From: Chloroflexota bacterium
GTDB lineage: Bacteria > Chloroflexota > UBA11872 > VXOZ01
DNA: 64,000 bases
Reading direction: 5' to 3'
Assembly: GCA_958295775.1 (NCBI GenBank)
Contig: CATQHC010000003.1
Span: 248,001-312,000 of the forward strand
In this document: one piece after another, positions 7,134 to 14,493 of the stretch
Layout: each line of letters opens with the position of its first letter
Position numbering within the stretch: position 1 is the stretch's first letter
The notes under the pieces: model-generated
The model's database searches: none
The model's input: the letters and a program-made list of their open reading frames with translations, nothing else
Told to the model about the DNA's origin: nothing
Position numbers and translations under genes: made by a program

Positions 7134-9236
7134 TTAGAGGCTATGCTCAATATAGGAGAGGGTCTGTTCAGGGTCTAACGCCCGTGTTGTATTGCCAACT
7201 CTCACATAGAACTCTGCTCCCCTCTTTCCAGACAGAAATGCCGGTTCGGTTGCCTTAGAAGTGTCTACTATGCATATAGACTCGCCTCCCACAGAGTCAA
7301 TCCGAGCGTTGACAATTTGAGTGAATTGCACACCAATTCTGTCTGTGATTAGCGAGTTCAACAATTGGAGGAATTTGTCCTGTGAGCCTCCGACTATATC
7401 CAGATCTCTTTTTAGGCCAAACACTTGCCCGCTATCCTCAACTCCGATAAGCGTGGTTCCGCCTTCTGTGTTCATGAATGCAACAAGTGTCTTTAGTACA
7501 GAGTCTCTAAGACTCCTATTTTGTTGGCCTTCCACAACATCCCACTGCAGAGTGCTCTTGAATTCAAGGCCTATCCCTTCACCCATGCTGATGAGATCGT
7601 CTAAAGGCCGTGTGCTTGTAGGTTCATCAACAGATACTAGGTCATCGAACATACGATTGAGATTGGCGGCGAGTAGTTCTCTTCGAGCGCGGAGAAAGTC
7701 TCGGTACCTATGGAGCTTCCATAGTTGGCTATCTAACGGAATGAATTGTCTCTCCAAAGCCCCAGGATATCTTTCCTCTACTTCTGGTAGGTAGTCTTCA
7801 GGAATTCTACTTCCTATACTTAGATTGGTTTGACCACTAAGGAAAGCTCTGTTAGCAATGGCATTTACCATCTGTCTATCTACATGGCTATCGGAACTGT
7901 ATCCACACCGATAGAGGGCGCTCTGTGGGAAAATGTGGTGACTATGAATGCCATACGTGTCGCCCACAGGGGTCTTCAATGAAATCCCGTTGAACCAGTC
8001 CACCGCGCCGTTAGCTTTTGCCAAAGCAAGGCTCATTTTGTACAGAGGGTGACCAGCGCCCCGACCCTCGAAGTCATCGGGCAGCACTTCTACACGCCCA
8101 CGTTGATCCACGATTTGATCCAATAGAGGCTGCCATGGTGATTCTTCCCTGTTTACAAGGGTGACATCGTGCTCCAAACGACTATCGGTTTGCCCTGCGT
8201 ATCTCTGATGTACTTGGGCTAGGTATAGCCAGTGAAGAGCCCTGCGAAGGGAAACGTCGGACTGAAACTCGCCGCCGTGAAGGCTGAGAAACCGGACAAT
8301 AGGGATCAAAGGGTTTGTCGAGCTCATGTCACGGGTTGAATGAATGTGGGCACGAGTGGGCAGTACGATGCTAAGATAGTCGAGAATCTCGGAGAGTTGT
8401 GTCCATCCCTCCTCCAAGCGAGGTCTCTCGACAGTGTGGATGTGTTCAAAAAGGGCATGGCCAGTAACGGTGCCCACCAAAGCTCGTGTCATGAAGGTCA
8501 AGTCGAATTCGAACCTCTGTTGCCGGAGTTGGTCCATCTTGGCTTTAAGAGTCCTCCTTGCCTGGGACCATTTGCCCGTAACATGGGTAAGGGCAAGTTC
8601 TGCGTCGGTTAGTTTCGTTCCAAGACTATTGAGTCTGTCGAAGACATCTATTGCGTCATCAAGGGTGGCCTTAGTGGGCACCACCTGAATTGGCAGATCG
8701 ATGTCATTAATTCCCCTCAAAGTGCTCAGATTAGATTCATATTGCCGTGCCTTTTGGAATGCGGCCTCACTCTCTCCTACGGTATTCTGAGCAACACCAA
8801 AAACATCTACCACATCGCCATCGAAGCAGTCGGTTACTCGGACCCAACGGGGATTGTCTCTCATTCTGACTGGTTGAAAGTATTGAAAGTCGCCATCATC
8901 TAAGTTGTAGAATAGGTCTCTAATATCGTTGGTTATGTCTCTATCTAGATAGAAGGGAGGTATTTCTCCGGTGATAAGCATATAGAGTGTAGTAAGGCGT
9001 TGCTGACCGTCCAATATCACTTGAACAGTTCCTAGTTTCTCTGGCAATGTGTCTATGTTCTTGAGCTCTGGCGGTTCCTTGGTGTTCCAAAACAAGAGAC
9101 CGCCGACTGGGTACTTGCGAGTCAACGAAACCAGCAATTGCTTTGCCTGCTCTCGCGACCACACATACTCCCTCTGAAACTCTGGAAGGACCAGATCCTG
9201 ATTCTTTATGTAAGAAACTGCTTCGCTAATTTTCAT
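7134..9236 (-). CDS. DUF262 (GmrSD-type) + HNH + Schlafen AlbA_2 fusion protein
   Basis: A 700-residue protein with three modules. Residues 1-~230 are DUF262: LPEFQREYVW at 17-26 and DGQQRLTTLY at 76-85 are the ParB/sulfiredoxin-like NTPase motifs of GmrS and related defence proteins. Residues ~425-480 hold an HNH core of the DUF1524/GmrD type: HSHHIFPQ at 431-438, followed by a conserved Asn-rich helix (NAIANRAFLSGQTNLSIG). Residues ~550-700 are a Schlafen AlbA_2 domain: GLEFKSTLQWD, then GGTTLIGVEDSGQVFGL, then FYVRVGNTT. GmrSD restricts modified phage DNA; AlbA_2 domains bind or cut RNA. The gene starts with GGGAGG six bases before ATG. It is visibly richer in A/T codons than its neighbours, suggesting transfer. 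No methylase partner lies beside it. Confidence 0.88.
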   Translation of the reverse strand: MKISEAVSYIKNQDLVLPEFQREYVWSREQAKQLLVSLTRKYPVGGLLFWNTKEPPELKNIDTLPEKLGTVQVILDGQQRLTTLYMLITGEIPPFYLDRDITNDIRDLFYNLDDGDFQYFQPVRMRDNPRWVRVTDCFDGDVVDVFGVAQNTVGESEAAFQKARQYESNLSTLRGINDIDLPIQVVPTKATLDDAIDVFDRLNSLGTKLTDAELALTHVTGKWSQARRTLKAKMDQLRQQRFEFDLTFMTRALVGTVTGHALFEHIHTVERPRLEEGWTQLSEILDYLSIVLPTRAHIHSTRDMSSTNPLIPIVRFLSLHGGEFQSDVSLRRALHWLYLAQVHQRYAGQTDSRLEHDVTLVNREESPWQPLLDQIVDQRGRVEVLPDDFEGRGAGHPLYKMSLALAKANGAVDWFNGISLKTPVGDTYGIHSHHIFPQSALYRCGYSSDSHVDRQMVNAIANRAFLSGQTNLSIGSRIPEDYLPEVEERYPGALERQFIPLDSQLWKLHRYRDFLRARRELLAANLNRMFDDLVSVDEPTSTRPLDDLISMGEGIGLEFKSTLQWDVVEGQQNRSLRDSVLKTLVAFMNTEGGTTLIGVEDSGQVFGLKRDLDIVGGSQDKFLQLLNSLITDRIGVQFTQIVNARIDSVGGESICIVDTSKATEPAFLSGKRGAEFYVRVGNTTRALDPEQTLSYIEHSL

Positions 9237-9283
9237 CCCGTACCTCCCTACGTAAGCCTTTCCCGCACACTGCGTTTGCTTTG

Positions 9284-9308
9284 CACTACACAGGCTGCAA
9301 GTGTAGTG
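9284..9308. promoter_or_regulatory. Inverted repeat upstream of the DUF262-Schlafen gene
   Basis: CACTACAC (9284-9291) and GTGTAGTG (9301-9308) are perfect 8-base arms with a 9-base spacer, 47 bases before the start at 9236. No T-run follows on either strand, so an operator is likelier than a terminator. No regulator gene is adjacent. Confidence 0.45.
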
Positions 9309-9333
9309 GCCTGACGAAATTCAGAACAACGAC

Positions 9334-10062
9334 TCAGTCTCGAATTATGAATTTGCCAAGGTCTGACAGCGACCTAATGATACAATCCGGGCGGACTGTA
9401 GTCCCGTCCGGCAGCCCTCTACCTTGTGTGTCCACCCACACGGCATAGATGCCCACCTGCTGCGCGCCGCGGATGTCGAACTCCAGGTTGTCCCCGACCA
9501 TCCAGGCTTCGGCAGGCTCCGCGCCAAGGGCGCTAAGGGCATGGCGAAATGCTCGCTCGTCCGGCTTGCCGATCCCTAATTCCCCTTCGATTTGGATGTG
9601 GTCGAAGTAGCCCGCCAGGGAGAACCGCTCAATCTTGGCTCTCTGCATCTCGGCATTGCCGTTTGTTAGCAGACCCAAGAGGATGCCTGTCTTCTTTAGC
9701 TGTCGCAGCATCTCGATGGCTCCTGGAAACGGTCGCATCGCCTCAACCCTGATTTGATTGTACCGCTCACCCATGCGGGTTACGAGCGGCGAATCGGGAA
9801 CATTGAATGCGGCCAAGGCCCTCAGCAAGATGCCGCGCCTGGCCTGCAACATGTGAAGGCGACCCAGGCGCGCACGCTCCATGTCGCTCCAATACCAGTC
9901 CCGGGCCTGCATGACTGCGGGTTGGAGCTCCTCTGCGGTCACATCTCCCAGACTGCCGGCAAACTCACGGCAGAGCTGAAGCCACGCCATATCGGGATCG
10001 CTGTAAGAATCTAAGATCGTGTCGTCGAGGTCGAGAAGGAGTGCTTTGGGCAGGTTATCCAT
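9334..10062 (-). CDS. HAD-superfamily hydrolase (phosphatase)
   Basis: A 242-residue soluble protein with all four HAD motifs: LLLDLDDTILD at 8-18 (nucleophile Asp11, acid/base Asp13), LLTNG near 135, a Lys in GIGKPDERAF near 165, and VGDNLEFDIRGA near 190. The helical cap inserted after motif I (~20-90) makes it a subfamily I enzyme like YjjG/phosphoglycolate phosphatase. The natural substrate is unknown, probably a small sugar phosphate or nucleotide. A TATAAT lies only seven bases before the ATG and there is no Shine-Dalgarno sequence, so the mRNA is probably leaderless. It lies just upstream of the DUF262-Schlafen gene on the same strand, with 97 bases between. Confidence 0.9.
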   Translation of the reverse strand: MDNLPKALLLDLDDTILDSYSDPDMAWLQLCREFAGSLGDVTAEELQPAVMQARDWYWSDMERARLGRLHMLQARRGILLRALAAFNVPDSPLVTRMGERYNQIRVEAMRPFPGAIEMLRQLKKTGILLGLLTNGNAEMQRAKIERFSLAGYFDHIQIEGELGIGKPDERAFRHALSALGAEPAEAWMVGDNLEFDIRGAQQVGIYAVWVDTQGRGLPDGTTVRPDCIIRSLSDLGKFIIRD

Positions 10063-10069
10063 GTGGGAG

Positions 10070-10075
10070 ATTATA
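10070..10075 (-). promoter_or_regulatory. -10 box of a leaderless promoter (HAD gene)
   Basis: On the minus strand TATAAT ends seven bases before the ATG at 10062. Transcription would start at or next to the start codon. No good -35 is seen. Confidence 0.5.
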
Positions 10076-10320
10076 GCCTATGGGCACGGTGAAGCCAGGA
10101 ACTCGTCGCTCGCCTGCGGGTTTGGGAGCGCGGAGACACGCTACCTCGGCGTTCGGCTATACTGCACAGAACAGCGCCACTCCAAGCAAGTACGTTTGGG
10201 CAAGAATGAAGCGTGTTACGCGAAGGACTTTCCGGTAGTCTTGCAGTATCTGGTGATTTAGCATGGCGCATTCTGCCTGATGAAAGCACCTCGTAGCGAA
10301 GCAAGAGAGGATGGTCGACT

Positions 10321-11229
10321 ATGGTTTCCTTAGCGTACGATGACGCAACCAGCGTTTACGATTTTGAGACTTCGGAATTGAAAGGTTCTTTGCGGGCGCA
10401 GTCGCCGGACCCGCAGATGGATATTCGGCATGGGATTAGTCAGCTTGAGCACAAGCCGAGTGGAGTCTCCATCATTCATCCCAAATATTCGGCGCTCAAT
10501 CTGTTTCGGTTGTTCGCGACGCATTCGGGTCTGGGCGAACCGCGCTTGTTCGAGCGCACCGTAAGCGTGGACGGCGATACGCTGACCGTGCACTGGGGCC
10601 CCGCCGACGAGCACTTTGCCAGCATCGAGGCGGTCTATCAGATCAAAGAGCCCAACCTCATCGATCTGACGATCACGGTGACCGCCGAGGCGACGTACGA
10701 GAGCTACGAGATATTCCTGTCCAATTACTTCGATCCGCCGCTGCTGGCGCACGTCTACGTGGCGACAGACCGCTACTCCCGCGAGCCGGGATCTGAAGAG
10801 CTGATCGCGCCGCAGGAAAACCCGGTCTTCAAGGGCATGGGGCTGGTGTACCCGCGGGATGCGCATGCGGCGCGGCGCTGCGTGGACGGCCGCTGGGAGC
10901 GCAAGGAGATGGGACACCCGACGGCGCAGTTCCGGCCGCAGCGGGAGTATGCCGTGCCGGTGGCATTTCAAGCCGATATGGAGCGGCGGGTGGCGGCGGT
11001 GCTGATGTCGCGGCCCGGGGACTGTTTTGCCGTCACCAGCGGCTACAGCACCAACGACCCGGAAGACGCCTGGAAGGTGCAGAATCCGCTTTACCTGTCG
11101 CTGTTTGGCAGCGATTTCGTGCCGGGTACGGAGCGCACGGCCCATGTGCGGCTGGCGATCACGGCGCTGGATGACGACATGTCGCAGCCGTTGGCGCTGT
11201 ACCGGCAATTCTTGGCGGACGTGGGGTGA
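10321..11229 (+). CDS. Conserved hypothetical protein, probable beta-sandwich
   Basis: A 302-residue protein I do not recognise. It has no signal peptide and no membrane helix. Alternating hydrophobic strands (SVSVDGDTLTVHWG, LIDLTITVTAEATYESYEIFLSNYF) suggest a beta-sandwich such as is seen in carbohydrate-active or carbohydrate-binding proteins, but no catalytic motif stands out. GAGAGGA lies nine bases before the ATG. It stands alone between the HAD gene (divergent) and a decayed insertion-sequence cluster. A role in sugar handling would fit other genes in the window but is only a guess. Confidence 0.7.
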   Translation: MVSLAYDDATSVYDFETSELKGSLRAQSPDPQMDIRHGISQLEHKPSGVSIIHPKYSALNLFRLFATHSGLGEPRLFERTVSVDGDTLTVHWGPADEHFASIEAVYQIKEPNLIDLTITVTAEATYESYEIFLSNYFDPPLLAHVYVATDRYSREPGSEELIAPQENPVFKGMGLVYPRDAHAARRCVDGRWERKEMGHPTAQFRPQREYAVPVAFQADMERRVAAVLMSRPGDCFAVTSGYSTNDPEDAWKVQNPLYLSLFGSDFVPGTERTAHVRLAITALDDDMSQPLALYRQFLADVG

Positions 11230-11352
11230 TCAAACCGAAGGAGCAATAGATTTACCGTAGAAGTGTATGCGCTATACAACCGAATGAGGTTGGCGACCGG
11301 CTTTGTCACCTTCACGAACGCGTTGCCGGTAACGGGGAACAGAAAAGAAGAT

Positions 11353-11373
11353 GGATTCCCGCTTGCGCGGGAT
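11353..11373. repeat. Dispersed inverted repeat, family E, copy 1
   Basis: A GATTCCCGC / GCGGGAT hairpin, similar to copies at 42031-42048 and 62189-62213. It lies in the gap between the hypothetical gene and the insertion-sequence remnants. Confidence 0.6.
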
Positions 11374-11501
11374 TCTCGGTCAGGGAGGCGTCTCGCTTCG
11401 TCACTCCGGCGAAAGCCGAAGTCCAAGGATAGCGCGGGTGAAGTGTCTGGTTAACGTGTGTTTGGGCATAGACCTGTGAGCAAGAGGCGATAGATTTCCT
11501 A

Positions 11502-11658
11502 GACTCACAAACGAAGTGCAACACTTTGCTACGGTGTTGCCATGGGAACATAACTACAGTCAGTTTACCTTTGAAGAGCGGTGTGAAGTGGCTCGTCTTC
11601 TCTCCACCGGCCAAACGTGCCGGATAATCGCTACAGCTCTGGATTGCGCGCCATTGAC
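11502..11658 (+). mobile_element. IS30-family element, left-end remnant
   Basis: The first ~40 bases (GACTCACA onward) match the terminal inverted repeat of the full IS30 copy at 42053-43078 almost base for base, with one change before the transposase ATG. The following bases encode FTFEERCEVARLL-like residues of the same transposase. A TAA follows four codons after the ATG, and a one-base length difference shifts the frame. Homology ends at ~11658, where a truncated IS110 transposase begins in the opposite direction. It is a dead fragment. Confidence 0.85.
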
Positions 11659-11659
11659 G

Positions 11660-12309
11660 AGAGCGGTCACGCTCTTGCCGGGGAGTTGACCCAACTCGGG
11701 CAGGAAGGCGGTGAGTTCGCCGACACCGCACAGGCTGCGATAGAGCAGGGCGCGGGCTTGCAGGTCAGGGCTGCGTTGCAGCGCCGCTTTGTAATCCTGA
11801 TCCAAGCGTTCAATTTCCTTGTCCAGCCAGCGGAGGTGGCGTGTGATGGAACGCCGCACGCTGGGAGAGAGCCCTGTGTCTAGGCGGTTCAATTCTTGCA
11901 CCCGTTGCGTCACGAGTTGCTGGCGCCGCCGCAGCACGTCTTGCAGCAGTGCGCGTTCCGGTGAGGGTGCCTGCGTGCCTGCCAGCGCAAACACGGTGCC
12001 GAAGCGCGACAATACCTGTGCGTCCAGACGATCCGTCTTGGCTTCTTCGCCACAGGCCCGGGCGAACACTCGTACCTTGTTCGGGTGCGCCACCACCACC
12101 GGCAGCGGCGTCGCCTGGAGCCGGTGCACCACCTGGCGTTCATACCCACCGGTCGGCTCACACACCACTACCGTGACGCCGGCACGCTGCAGCCAACGCA
12201 GCAACGCCGTGATGCCCGGCGCACTGTTGGCAAAGCACCGCACGGGACCCGCCGCTACCGACACGTCGAGCGGGGCTTTTCCCACGTCAATGCCTGCTAC
12301 CACTTCCAA
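11660..12309 (-). pseudogene. IS110-family transposase, 3'-truncated
   Basis: The N-terminal DEDD (RuvC-like) domain is present: VAGIDVGKAPLDV, VCEPTGGYER and KTDRLDAQVLSRF carry its acidic residues. The C-terminal transposase_20 domain breaks off at VTALV, where family members continue with GVAP and the catalytic Ser region; the frame then runs into IS30 remnant sequence (to a chance stop at 11560). Without the C-terminal Ser the protein cannot recombine DNA. The likely start is TTG 12309 with GGAAGG eight bases before it. In live IS110 elements the non-coding end upstream of the gene specifies a bridge RNA; here that would lie around 12310-12560, but I cannot verify it. Confidence 0.88.
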
Positions 12310-12590
12310 TCCCCTCACCTTCCTGGCATACTGGTGCTGTTCTCCGGCCTGCCCAGGTAGCTGTGCGGCGCGACGTACTGGCACGTGGGGTGTCGTACTC
12401 CCGCACGCTGCAGCCACCACTACCGGGCTGGCTCACCTAACGACGGACGACGCGCCCCTCGCGTTACCCGCTCACATTCGCTCATCTGTAGGCCTTCTTC
12501 AATACATAAATGACAAAATGGCTGCGGTCTTCATTACAATGAATAGTGTATGCCTAGTATTGCTTGACGAAGGGTAGCAGGCGCAAAGCC

Positions 12591-13001
12591 ATGCAGAATT
12601 ATTATGATGTTCTCGGCGTCGCGGAAGATGCCGAAACTGAGGAAATCGAGGCAGCATTTCGCCGCGCGCTCGCGTCCGCGCAGTCTGTAGCCAAAGAAAA
12701 CGAAGCCGCCGATGTCGCCGTCCGCATGCGGATGCTAGCGGAAGCCTACGAAGTTCTCTCCAATCCCGCCTACCGCGCCGCCTATGACCTTAAGCGGGCG
12801 AAGAAGGAGCCATTTCCGGTTCCGAAGCCAGTCGCCGGATCTAAGCTCTTTCGCGCGTTAAAGGCGAGCGGCTCTACTCTCGTCAAGGAAGTGAAGGAAC
12901 AGTACGAGAGTGATCCCACCATCAAGGAAGACTTCGACCGCTCCATCCAGCTTGGGCGCAAGGTCGCCCGCGCCGCGCGGTTCCTGCGGTTCTTGCGATA
13001 G
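12591..13001 (+). CDS. J-domain-like protein lacking the HPD motif
   Basis: A 136-residue protein. Residues 3-70 read as a DnaJ domain: YYDVLGVAEDAETEEIEAAFR (helices I-II) and MLAEAYEVLSNPAYRAAYD (helices III-IV). Between them, where DnaJ proteins carry His-Pro-Asp, the sequence is SAQSVAKENEAAD. Without HPD it cannot stimulate Hsp70 ATPase in the usual way. The C-terminal ~60 residues are basic and helical with no zinc fingers. I place the start at ATG 12591, where the J-like domain begins; an in-frame start at 12564 would add nine residues. The gene lies next to the insertion-sequence remnants. Confidence 0.75.
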   Translation: MQNYYDVLGVAEDAETEEIEAAFRRALASAQSVAKENEAADVAVRMRMLAEAYEVLSNPAYRAAYDLKRAKKEPFPVPKPVAGSKLFRALKASGSTLVKEVKEQYESDPTIKEDFDRSIQLGRKVARAARFLRFLR

Positions 13002-13264
13002 GCAGAGCGCCGTTCTTGCCCTTCACATCGGTGACCCTTGCGAAACCATTTCCACCTTGATGAGGAAGATCGGGGTGGGATGAAGGATCGGCTCCATGGC
13101 TAACGACCCCTTAACTACCCACTTCCCTCTGGACGCCGGCATTTGCGGGAGTGACGGAGTCATTTGTAGGTCTCCGCCGGGAGCAAGAGTAATCCTCGGG
13201 ACTCTGGTTGAAGTCACGCAAGACACGCCACGGTAGGTGCGCCAAACGAGCTGACGCCGCGGCG

Positions 13265-14137
13265 CTACGGGCTCGGGGTGGAATTGTCTTCCGAGCGGCC
13301 GTTGCCGTCGCGGATCAGCGCCATGAGGTTCTCGGCGGCTTGCGAGACCGTCACCGGCGTCTTCGCGTTTACGCCGCGCTGGCGCAACTCGCCAAAGAGC
13401 TCGCTGAGAATCGGCGGTGAGACATTGGCTTCGCGCAGCATCTCGTCCTGTTCGAACAGGTCTTCCACGCAATAGCGGCACACAATGCCGCGCTGGCCGT
13501 CCAGCACGTACACGCCGTCCGAAATCTCTGGTATCAGGTCCAAGTGATGCGTGGAGACGATGAGCGTGGTGCCGCGCTCGCGGTTGAGGGTATTGAGGAG
13601 GGCGATCAGGTCGTCGCGTGAGGCCGGATCGAGACCTTCGAACGGCTCGTCAAGCACCAGCAACTCCGGCTGCATTACCAGCGCCCCCGCCAGGGCCACC
13701 CGCCGCTTCTCACCGGCCGAGAGGTAGTGGGGGACCTTGTCCCTGAGGTGCGTGATGCGGAGCGTCTCCATGACGGCGTCAGTGAGGCGCGCGACGTCCT
13801 CAGCCGGGAGGCCATAGTTCCTAGGTGAGAAAGAAACATCCTCCCACACGGTTGGGGCCAGAATTTGGTACTCCACGTTCTGCAGCACAACGCCGATGCG
13901 TTGGCGGATCTTGGTGAAATCCGCGCCAGGATCGTGGCCCAAGACTTCCACTGAACCTTCGCTGGGACGCAGCATGCCGAGCAGCAACAGGAAGAGGGTG
14001 CTCTTGCCCGCGCCGTTTGCGCCCACCACCGCCACACGGTCCCTCGGCCAAATGGCAAGATCGCAGCCTGCCAAGTCTACCTTGGTGCCGTCGGCATACG
14101 TGTATTGAAGATTGTGCGTCTTGACAAGTGGCTGCAC
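13265..14137 (-). CDS. ABC transporter ATP-binding protein (CbiO/EcfA type)
   Basis: A 290-residue ATPase with the ordered motifs of ABC proteins: Walker A VGANGAGKST, Q-loop in VLQNVEYQILAPTVWEDV, signature YLSAGEKRR, Walker B LLVLDEP with the catalytic Glu, and H-loop STHH. The Q-loop sequence and overall type resemble CbiO/EcfA subunits of energy-coupling-factor importers for cobalt, nickel or vitamins. The C-terminal ~65 residues form an acidic/Ser-rich extension. The start is placed at GTG 14137 because the conserved domain begins at once. No permease or substrate-binding gene is adjacent, so the partner must be elsewhere. It diverges from a solute-binding lipoprotein gene. Confidence 0.9.
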   Translation of the reverse strand: MQPLVKTHNLQYTYADGTKVDLAGCDLAIWPRDRVAVVGANGAGKSTLFLLLLGMLRPSEGSVEVLGHDPGADFTKIRQRIGVVLQNVEYQILAPTVWEDVSFSPRNYGLPAEDVARLTDAVMETLRITHLRDKVPHYLSAGEKRRVALAGALVMQPELLVLDEPFEGLDPASRDDLIALLNTLNRERGTTLIVSTHHLDLIPEISDGVYVLDGQRGIVCRYCVEDLFEQDEMLREANVSPPILSELFGELRQRGVNAKTPVTVSQAAENLMALIRDGNGRSEDNSTPSP

Positions 14138-14487
14138 GGCTCCAAACCCTTGGATACAATCACGTCCGTTCTTGTCATTATAGTATCCGCACAGGAAGAA
14201 TGGGAATATCGTGGGGAAAATGGTGGAGATTGGGGTCAAGGCATCCAAGAGTTCGCCTGCTCGCCCACTGCACTTAGCGATAGCCCAAGTTGCACGCCGG
14301 CGTGCGCGGGCGAGCGCGCAGCGACAAAGGATGGTACCTCGTTTTCGCGGGAAAACAGGCCGAATCTGTTCACTATTCTCTCCAACTCGGGCACGAAACA
14401 GCCCTCTACACTTCTGATTTGACATCGGCTTGTGCAATAGTGCACAATCTTGTGTTGGTGAGGTGTTCGTAAGTAAATAAGGAGAAG
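14138..14487. other. 350-base divergent intergenic region
   Basis: It lies between the ABC ATPase and a solute-binding protein gene. It contains a perfect 14-base palindrome at 14292-14305 (GCACGCC half-site), a short GTTTTC/GAAAAC inverted repeat at 14339-14354, and the promoter/operator described at 14419-14447. No gene is seen. Confidence 0.6.
14419..14447 (+). promoter_or_regulatory. Promoter with overlapping operator-like palindrome (solute-binding protein)
   Basis: TTGACA (14419-14424) is followed after 18 bases by CACAAT (14443-14448). Across spacer and -10 lies a perfect inverted repeat, TTGTGCA (14430-14436), four bases, TGCACAA (14441-14447). This is the layout of a repressor-controlled promoter, and LacI/GntR-like control of a sugar-binding protein would make sense. 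The regulator is not in the window. Confidence 0.5.
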
Positions 14488-14493
14488 ATGTGG

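Noticed and set aside
7088-7150. Longer start for the creatininase gene
   Set aside because: It would overlap the upstream gene and lacks a ribosome site, while GTG 7087 has AAAGGAG at good spacing.
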